From assembly GCA_001592805.2 (NCBI GenBank), contig CP051141.1:2604001-2668000 (forward strand): DNA of 64,000 nt, read 5' to 3'. The notes beneath the pieces are model-generated. The model was given only the letters and a program-made list of their open reading frames with translations, was not told the origin of the DNA and did no database searches. Below are positions 56,718 through 64,000 of this stretch, in pieces. The stretch's first letter is position 1. The number at the start of each line of letters is the position of its first letter. The position numbers and the translations under genes were made by a program. Source of the stretch: Peltaster fructicola (lineage: Eukaryota > Ascomycota > Dothideomycetes).

Positions 56718-56845
56718 GAATGAGTCACAAACTGTGAAGATGGAGTTGCGATCCGCCATACCATTGCAACAAGGGCTCTACCTACAGCAGAATTAGATAC
56801 ACGTCGAGCTAACGGTGGCTTTTTATCACACCGAGGCCACGTAGT
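56718..56845. other. Short gap downstream of the zinc-cluster gene
   Basis: 128 bp of mixed sequence. Nothing recognised. Confidence 0.3.
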
Positions 56846-57272
56846 CTCAATATCTTGTTCGATCCTTCTCGCTCAGACCAGGCGACTCATATTGCCTCGA
56901 CCCTTCGGGAGTTGCTGTCCAAGGTACGTGAAACTTCATACACAGTTGCAACGATACCTCAGAATCATCGCACATGAACCTGACATCATCGAATAGATCT
57001 CAGCCCCTCGTGAGACATATGCCACTGCGTGTCCTTTGCCTATACCACCGGCTGCCTTCTGTGCAGGACCGCAGCACTATGGAGTGCTTGTCGAAGGAAT
57101 GCTGCTCGCCATCGAGCCACGATGCACTCAAGGAACCACGCAATACGCATTCGAACTGCTCGAAGTGAAAGATCAACCATGCTGCCGGCTGGTGATGTTG
57201 TTGCAGTCTGCATTGCGGACTTGCGGTTTACCTCTCAGTGTGTCCTCGCACTCTGGAGTTGAGTATAACTGA
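56846..57272 (+). other. Unassigned spliceable frame, start not found
   Basis: Segment 56846-56923 ends at a GTACGT donor. A 73-nt stretch to a GAATAG acceptor at 56996 can be removed in phase 0. The downstream part then reads ISAPRETYATACPLPIPPAA, FCAGPQHYGVLVEGMLLAIE, and on to a stop at 57270-57272. The joined translation has normal amino-acid balance and reads like protein, but upstream of 56846 the frame meets a stop and no ATG is available. It may be a gene with a missed first exon or a relic. I do not recognise the family. Confidence 0.25.
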
Positions 57273-58060
57273 TCCCAAGAATCCCCAGATATGGTGCATG
57301 TTGTGAACGACTCTTGTCGAGGGCATTGCTGTTGGAAGAATGCTTCGTTGTACGCTTCGTTATCATCTTGTAAGAGCTGACGCAGTGTATCGACTGACAT
57401 GTATAGTGTAGACATCGCTGAAGATATGATAAATGCAACGAGGTAGATGTCAGAAATCAAGCTGCGCACTGCTTGCTACTTATGTGATACACTCCTATAC
57501 AGATTCGGAGCTCGGCATAGGACCTCGCACGAAGTAGTCCATGCCTATACTGACTCAATGCCAATTATCTCCGATGCCTGATGATCCTTCGTATGTTGGA
57601 CGACAAGAGGGAGTTCGGGCGACTCGGACTGTCCGAGACTGATGTCGACCGGCGGACTTGGAACAGAAGACGCTGTACGACTGATAGTCTGACACGGATC
57701 TCCATCTCGTTAGCAGCGACACCCGGATATGTCTCTTGCAGATGAGACTTTGAGGTTGATGCGACCGGCCTGGAATGAACGCAAGGACGATAGCGAATGC
57801 ACATGCTCTGAGGACGATACTTGCGCGTGTCGACTACAGCTCACAGGAGCGCGTGATGCAGATATTCAGCAGAGCTGTGATGAGATGAAGAGACAGCAGC
57901 ATCAACTCCCCGCTCTTTGTTCCCTGTATTTTGACGCTGGCCTTCGTCATCTTCAATCATTACATGTAATGACTTTCACGACTAGCATATTCCACAGCCA
58001 TTTCAACAATCTGTCAACGAGATCACCATTCGAACAACATCCATCGAAGCACTCTGCATC
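57273..58060. other. Intergenic, GET4 promoter
   Basis: 788 bp with only short frames on both strands. Nothing recognised apart from the presumed GET4 promoter near 58000. Confidence 0.45.
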
Positions 58061-59158
58061 ATGTCGAGCAAGATCGACAAGGTCATCGCACGGCAGCAAG
58101 TGAAGTGAGCACACCCTACGATACTGTTATAGGCAGCACTGATGCTCAAACAAGGATCGCCGAAGGCGAATATTACGAGGCACATCAGCAACTGCGAACC
58201 ATAGCGAATCGATATGTGAAATCGAAAGACTACACATCAGCAGTCGAGCTGCTCAGTAATGGCGCGCAATTACTTCTAAGAGCAGGGCAAGGCGGGTCTG
58301 GTGCAGACTTGTGCGTGTATATCATGGAGGTGTACGACAAAGCAGAACTCAAGGTGGACACAGCCAACAAAGCACGATTACTGGGCTTGTTGCGTGCGTT
58401 CCCACAAGGAGAGGCTGCGAAGAAGAAGTTCGTTGGCGGCATAGTAGAGTAAAGCTCAAAAGCTGTCCATTTTCCATCACAGCTAACCCATGGCTAGGTG
58501 GTCGACCAAGTACGGAGAGTACCCTGCTGGCGATCCGGAGCTACATCATGTCATTGGCAAGTTGTTTGCAGAAGAGGGCGAAGTATATGATGCTGAACGA
58601 CATCTCACTCTGGGCACTTCAGACTCAGCACAAGCTTTCGCCGACCTCGAATACGAATGGTACGCCTCCGATGAGCTGTCTACGGCTCCAGCCTATGCCG
58701 CACGAGCGGTGCTCCCCTATCTACTGGTCGGCAACACTCGAGCGGCCAACAAAGCTCTGCTGCTCTTCACAAGTCGTCTGTCATCTTCCCATCCCGGTCT
58801 CAGCGTTCAAAGCATTTCTTCATCCGCATCAGACATTCGTGTATACCCTTCACTGCCTCTCCTGAACTTCCTCGGACTGCTACTGCTCGCTGTACAGCGA
58901 GGAGGTGCAGATCTGTACAAACAACTCAAAGCACACTACGCTGCGCAGCTCAAAGAGACCGGATGGGACGAGGCGCTCGCACAAATAGGCGAGATGTACT
59001 TCGGCATCAAGATACCTAGCCAGAGTAATCCCATGTTCGACATGATGAGCAGCATGCTCATGGGCGGAAACAATCCCTTTGCAGCAAAAAAGAAAGAGCA
59101 GAAGACTGTCACTGCAGAGGCAGCATCGCCAGCACCACCTGCGCCCGGCCTGGATTAG
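58061..59158 (+). CDS. GET4: GET4, tail-anchored protein insertion factor
   Basis: Cytosolic subunit of the GET pathway that hands tail-anchored proteins to Get3. Three exons (58061-58104, 58155-58448, 58498-59158), introns 50 and 49 nt, 999 nt, 332 aa. It starts MSSKIDKVIARQQVKIAEGE with the first junction inside VK. TPR-like alpha-solenoid: YYEAHQQLRTIANRYVKSKD, GAQLLLRAGQGGSGADLC, FVGGIVEWSTKYGEYPAGDP across the second junction, RAVLPYLLVGNTRAANKALL, and GEMYFGIKIPSQSNPMFDMM near the end. Both junctions restore family motifs. Length is usual (about 310-340 aa). Confidence 0.95.
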
Positions 59159-60037
59159 TCATACACTTACTGGTAGTACTGGCGTATACCATGCGACATG
59201 ACTTTCTCACCAGTTTCCAGTTTATCCTGCGCCGCATATGCTGACCACCAACACCAGTGCCTGTTTCCGTCGCTTTGGAGGAGCAGAAGACGATAATCAG
59301 AGCGTTCGCAACTGGACGCCAGCGCGTATAACATTGATCTGGCCACAGGAACCTCAGCACTCCCTTGGCATTCGTCCACTAAAGAGAATCGCAACCAACG
59401 ATCAAATGTACATCAGCATACAACTCTATTCTATTCTATTCTTGATGATCGGCGTGCCAATCCGGGCACTAGCGACTACTTTCTAGCTATTTTGCCCTAG
59501 TTAGTCCTTCCTGGAAATCCTCTTTCAACAAAGCCACTTCTACTCAGCCGCAGCATTCTTCATAAACATTGCACCCAATCAGCTCGTTCGTACAAGCAAG
59601 ATAGTATGCTCCATGCTGCTATGATACACACGAAGGAACGAGGTCCTACCCCTGCGTACCATGCATTGCACATACAGAGGGCTGGACAGAAGACCTGTGG
59701 CATTGTATGCGATTCATGCTGTCGATGCAACATAGTATGATGCCTTGAAGGAACGGAGGCTTCTTGCTACAGTGGCATCAACCTACGTAAGAGTGAGTTA
59801 CATATGGTGCGCTTCTTGCTCACGAGCCGTTTTCTTTGCGTTATGTCCGTCACTCGCTCTATATCATCGAACACTCATTCATCTCGGCCGCTCTTCGTCC
59901 GAACTACTGTACAGACAGCAATCTGAACCTCTCTTTTGGTGTGCACAAGCGCGGGCGCGGTCAGTGCCAATATCGTAGCCGCTGCCATGGCGTCCACGTT
60001 ACTCTCGCCAATGTACCTTGCATTCTTGCATAATAAG
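59159..60037. other. Intergenic, nothing recognised
   Basis: 879 bp with no gene supported. A tctattctattctattct run sits near 59425. The in-frame ATGs at 59936 and 59987 upstream of the lectin-like gene are possible alternative starts for it. Confidence 0.4.
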
Positions 60038-61600
60038 ATGTCTTCCAGCAAGGCTTCTGGCTCCGATGGTCCCGAGGTGGTTCACTACGATCACAGTGCG
60101 CCGGAAGCAATCGAAGCACAGAACGTGGTGACCTCTGCAGGAGCAACGAGCTGGCGGGCGTCACACCAAGATCTACCCGAAGCTGTCGTGTTGCCGGAAC
60201 AGCCTATGCAGAATCTGGGACTATATTATCCTTCACATTCGGTCTCTTCCTCGGTCGACGAACAGCATTATAAGCGTGAGCTACTATCACAAGACACGCC
60301 TTACCCTCCGAAGCGGCGCAAGCGTCCATGGATCTGGATCCTGGTTGCAGCTCTTCTGGTCCTTCTCGCCGCGGGAGGGATCGCAGGAGGCGTCGTCGCC
60401 ATGCAAAAGGCGAATACGAATACCTCGAACGACAGCAGCAAGAATGCTTCACCAGCCACTGCCGCAGGATCTCCATCGTCCACCGTATCGAGGACTAACT
60501 CATCACCGACTCCATCGTTGGTAAACCCTTGAAAGCGAAGCAGAATTCAGGTCTAGCACTGATCACTGCAAACTCGGGCGCCCAACGATATGCTTATCAA
60601 CAAGTCAGCAACAATAGCATTGTAGAAATTCCTTACCAAGGTGACAACTGGTCACTTGGTAATACCAGCACGATCACGACGAAGGCCATTGCAGGATCGC
60701 CACTGGCAGCAACGAGCTTCGTAGACAACGGCAAGAACTATGTAGGTAAACTAGAGCTTCACCGAAGATCATCTGCTGAGCAGCTATAGAGGATTCTTGC
60801 CTTCGTCAACGCCGAGGACCAAGTCGTGGTCACGAACACCACCGGCGATGGCAAATGGTCTACGCCGACTGAAGTTGCTACAGGAGACACTGTCCTTCCT
60901 AGCAGTCCTGCGCTTACGATATGTGCTGACACTAAAGTTCTGAAAGGCCTTCGTCTATACTACGGTACGTTGCTCCTGGCGATCACGATCACTCTGATTG
61001 AGACTGGCAGCATCACACAACAACTACGTTCAAGAAGTCGCATTTGATCTCGGGAACCGGACATGGTCAATGCTGTCACCGTTGCACGAGGCCAGCCCAA
61101 AGTCAGGAGTTGCATGCACGATACAGAATGGTATCAACCACCTCTACTATCGCAAGAATCATGCAGTGGTACAGTGGCGAAAGAACTATGCTGACGTAGA
61201 TCCGAAATGGGATTCATGTATGTGCATTACCGGATGCCATCTTCACGAGCAGGCTGACTTCTTCGCAGACCAGGCGTCCTCGCAGAACTACACGGTGGAT
61301 ATTAGCTCTGACATAGAAGTCACAACAGACGGTGCTGGCACCGACTACATCTTTTACGTAACCTCGAAACCTGTCAATGGGTTATGGCGGTCGTCGTACG
61401 ATGCAGCCAGTCAAGCTTTCATCAATTATGTCAACCTCACACAGGTATCGCCGAAGTCGAGGTTTGCTGCAGCACCTGTTGGAAGTGGATCGAACAGTGA
61501 TATCTTACTACTTTCTCAAGCAATCGGCACGAACGACATCTCCTGGGGAACAACATCAAGTGCTGATGGCCTCCGAGGGAAGGGAGGTGTCGTTGTTTGA
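60038..61600 (+). CDS. Membrane-anchored fucose-lectin-like beta-propeller, one frame break
   Basis: Type II membrane protein with a lectin-like ectodomain, about 489 aa. Residues 1-97 are cytosolic and end KRRKRP. One strong TM helix follows at about 98-120 (WIWILVAALLVLLAAGGIAG). A Ser/Thr/Asn-rich stalk leads to a domain with repeated YY/W blade motifs: SGLALITANSGAQRYAYQQ, GSPLAATSFVDNGKNYRILA, KGLRLYYASHNNYVQEVAFD, LGNRTWSMLSPLHE, NGINHLYYRKNHAVVQWRKN. This resembles fungal fucose-specific-lectin-like propellers. Introns at 60742-60789 and 60965-61010. The frame breaks once, at the CCC run 60526-60528; one added base makes 1470 nt, divisible by three. Sugar specificity is inference. Confidence 0.65.
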
Positions 61601-61805
61601 TGTGCCTATCTTAACATACCATACATTGGCGCAATAGAAAGCAGATGCCTCAATCGATGTCCGTTCAGTCGGCAACACTCCCCAAGTATTGCTTCAGTTC
61701 TGCAATCCACTTTCGAGAGAGCCTTTCATCAAGCTTGTTGTCAAGGATCTGCCTCGAGCTGTAGTCTGGTCAGCTATGTCAAAGAATCTCATTCGAAGTG
61801 ACTTA

Positions 61806-62754
61806 CTAATTGATCCTGTTGTCCATGAGAAACCTGCCGTGTGTCTCGACTGGCAGGTTCGGATCAACACCGAAGACAAGCGTACGAGCCCCGACCTCTG
61901 TTGTGCGAGCTAATGTCGCCCAGCCAAGCTGTAATGCAAATGATTTTCCATCGCGGAAGATGTCGCTATGGCATGCCCCTGGTGTGAGCACAGACAAGAT
62001 AACACCAGACTTGGCAGATACAGGATGCCGTTGTGCAAGATCGTTCGCGCTGTAGAAGACCAAGAGCTTACTCAAAGCGTAGCGATCGCCAATCTGAGCT
62101 GCTGTAGACTTGTCTTTCAATGCTTCAAGGATAGAGCCAGATACATCGAGCTGCTTGCGATCAGCAAGATACATTATGTCACTGCCCACGACGGCAAGTC
62201 GACCGTGGGTTCCAGTTGCTGCAGCGCTCTTCTCCATAGTAGGTAATAGAAGGTTGGTCAATAACATGGTGCCGAGCACATTGATGGCTAAGTGGCTTTC
62301 CACACCCGCATGGTCTGTCCATTTCGTTGACAAGACGCCGGCGTTGAGTATAGCACCGTCTAGTCGCTTGAGAGTCTTTGCCCGAGCTGCGAAGCTCTTG
62401 ATCGACTCTGTGTCGCCCATGTCGAGCTGCCATACCTCGAGATTTGCCCGAGGAACATTACAACTGTTGGCGATGTCTTCAGCCGCAGCATCGCCTTTCG
62501 AGATCGTTCTGACCCCCAGGATGACTTTGGCAGCACCTAGTCGAGCAATGTGCCGAGCTGCTTCCATTCCCTGCCATTGATTTAGTGCCTGCATGGATTG
62601 ATTGACATTTGCCAACTGTCCAGGTAATGTAGCTTACCAGACCAACATTGCTTCCAGTTACCAGGATGGTCTGGTCAGTGAAATCGTATGCAGGATATGG
62701 AAATTTAGCAAAGAACTGAGAATACAGAAATTGCAGTGTCCACGATAGAGTCAT
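61806..62754 (-). CDS. Short-chain dehydrogenase/reductase
   Basis: NAD(P)-dependent SDR, 293 aa, two exons (62638-62754, 61806-62570) over a 67-nt intron. The splice builds the cofactor motif TGSNVGLGMEAARHIARLGA exactly. The rest fits the fungal retinol-dehydrogenase-like SDR type: VILGVRTISKGDAAAEDI, LDMGDTESIKSFAARAKTLK, LDGAILNAGV, active-site RYALSKLLVFY (YxxxK) and SVLTPGACHSDIF. An N-terminal helix (LQFLYSQFFAKFPYP) precedes the Rossmann fold, as in similar enzymes of secondary or lipid metabolism. Substrate unknown. It is convergent with the lectin-like gene; the stops are 205 bp apart. Confidence 0.92.
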
Positions 62755-63535
62755 GATGGGATAGTTGCTGCCAAAGATGCTGGATGTTGAAGGAGAAGCT
62801 GTCTTGCATGTCGGTAGAGCTCACCTCTTATAGCTTGGATGCGATTGTGTACCCATGCAGTGCGTTATAGCCATGTCCGCATCAATGGAGACATTCAGGT
62901 ATTCCACTTCCATTGAGTTGCACCGAGCTCGAGCTTTCATGTATTGGAAGAACAGTGCAGAGGTGTATCTGGTCGAAGATAGCAGGTCTGTCGAGTTCGG
63001 GACGATTATTGATCCGCAGAAACACAATGCTGCAGTGTTTGTTTCCGAAGGCTCGTCCGTACTTCCTTCTCATTTGTGCCGTGGTGCGCAGATACACTGA
63101 ACCCTCGTGATGACTAGGAGCTGCGATGCAGAGATTTGGGAGGTCATGTTGCCCACATGGTCGGCGCCGGGAGCACTGTAAGGAGCTTTTGCATGCACTT
63201 GGTGTACATGCCTGTGTGCGTCGACGCATGTCGTGCCAGTGCGCTCTACGAGCGACGTCCATCACGGTCTGTTGTTCTGGTGCTTTAGCTGTGGCTGCTT
63301 TAGCTGTGGTACGAAGTGCATGTGTGCGGTCAAGATGTGACTGCTGGATCACCGGGATCGAGCGGGTGCCCCAGCAACGCTTTGTTTATGAAGCTTCGTA
63401 GAACCTGCGTTGTCACTGACGTCTACACCAAAAGCACATTCGTCCCAGCATCAGACATACTGTAGAGTTTGGCTACAGCAGCATTGTGTGCAGCAGTCGA
63501 TCTCTAGCATCTTCACCGCACAGTCTTCAGACAAG
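62755..63535. other. Divergent promoter region
   Basis: 781 bp between the divergent SDR and SPO12 genes, with no recognisable gene. Short repeat ctgtggctgctttagctgtgg near 63287 (ttagctgtgg twice). Confidence 0.45.
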
Positions 63536-63958
63536 ATGTCTGCACTCGTGGAGAAGGACTCCAACGCTCAAATCTCGCCTAACAGAAGCCAACAAAGCTC
63601 GGACGAGCAGTCGATGAATGATAGCTACCAAGGTCACAAAGGTCCAATGAGTAAGATATCTGGCATCGACAAGTAAGTTCCATCTCCCGAACGGAGGTTT
63701 AGCCTGGGCTGATGTTCCTCTCAAGTACAAGCGGCACATACATCAGCCCTTCAGATGCGATTATGAGTCCAACAACGAAGAAGCTCACCGACCGTAGACA
63801 GAAGCAGATCAACAACCCGTAAGAACGCCTCGCCTTGTCAAAAATGCTCGAGCTGACTGGTGCATAGGTCCAATACTGCTCGACGATCCTTGTTCGCTCG
63901 CACATTGTCTAACAATAGCGAGAAAAGTGAACAGAAGTCTCTGAATGGTTGGAAATGA
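63536..63958 (+). CDS. SPO12: SPO12-family mitotic-exit regulator
   Basis: Small nuclear protein linked to mitotic exit and the FEAR network in yeast. Three exons (63536-63672, 63726-63818, 63868-63958), introns 53 and 49 nt, 321 nt, 106 aa. The N-terminal half is disordered (MSALVEKDSNAQISPNRSQQ). The Spo12 box spans exons 2-3: TYISPSDAIMSPTTKKLTDR, then ARRSLFARTLSNNSEKSE. These match the SPxTxKL and SLFAKTL blocks of the family. The first splice restores GIDNTSG and the second INNPSN. Short as usual for the family (about 100-170 aa). The gene lies near the window edge but is complete. Confidence 0.85.
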
Positions 63959-64000
63959 TTGCTGTAGGACCGGTGCCACCTCGTGCCGTGGATGTCCAGT

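Noticed and set aside
7763-62637. Reading the short in-frame or out-of-frame gaps at splice sites as frameshifts
   Set aside because: Each has donor, branch and acceptor signals, restores a family motif, and keeps length divisible by three, so these are introns of mostly 41-81 nt.
1-64000. Transposons, retroelements, virus-derived copies, CRISPR arrays
   Set aside because: No transposase, reverse transcriptase, integrase, capsid or terminal-repeat signature was seen on either strand, and spaced repeats of CRISPR type are absent.

Overview
This window is nuclear DNA of a filamentous ascomycete, probably Dothideomycetes. That placement is an inference. The supports are a siderophore transacylase of the SidF/SidL type, RTA1, GH64 and Pezizomycotina-only families, and genes broken by many short introns (mostly 41-55 nt) with GTRNGT-like donors and CTRAC-like branch sites. 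Genes lie on both strands with no operon logic. I found no tRNA, rRNA, CRISPR, transposon, retroelement or virus-derived sequence.

Layout. 0-9.9 kb: a GPI-anchored wall-type protein, a gene-poor 5.2 kb stretch, then three minus-strand genes (RTA1-like membrane protein, secreted apple-like protein, siderophore transacylase). 10.8-20.5 kb: a giant disordered protein of about 1754 aa, a single-pass membrane protein and a vacuolar Ca2+/H+ exchanger. 20.5-25.5 kb: sparse, with one small gene and a probable decayed aldolase. 25.5-33.4 kb: GH64 glucanase, glycerol-3-phosphate acyltransferase and the SIT4-associated SAPS protein with a puzzling acidic tail segment. 34-43.6 kb: WBP2-like and arrestin-like genes back to back, HAD phosphatase, AVT-type vacuolar amino-acid transporter, alpha/beta hydrolase, C-terminally extended thioredoxin and a methyltransferase. 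43.9-44.6 kb: a clear pseudogene of the carboxymuconate cycloisomerase/adenylosuccinate lyase family. 46-51 kb: three nuclear genes for mitochondrial proteins (ATP9, QCR6, Mn-SOD). 51-64 kb: ARMT1-like DUF89 phosphatase, CDC34 E2, Zn2Cys6 regulator, GET4, a membrane-anchored lectin-like propeller, an SDR and SPO12.

The most important pattern is that six otherwise well-preserved genes contain seven single frame breaks. Most of them sit in short C/G runs. In five of the six genes, correcting each break by one base makes the whole spliced CDS an exact multiple of three. The sixth, the methyltransferase, has an unresolved 5' end. This looks more like consensus error than gene death, and it must be settled before any of these genes is called a pseudogene. 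The cycloisomerase relic is different: it has lost large internal blocks and is truly dead.

Splice joins were worked out by hand from reading frame, splice motifs and remembered family sequence. Almost every resulting CDS length is divisible by three. Family names rest on motif recognition, not on a search.
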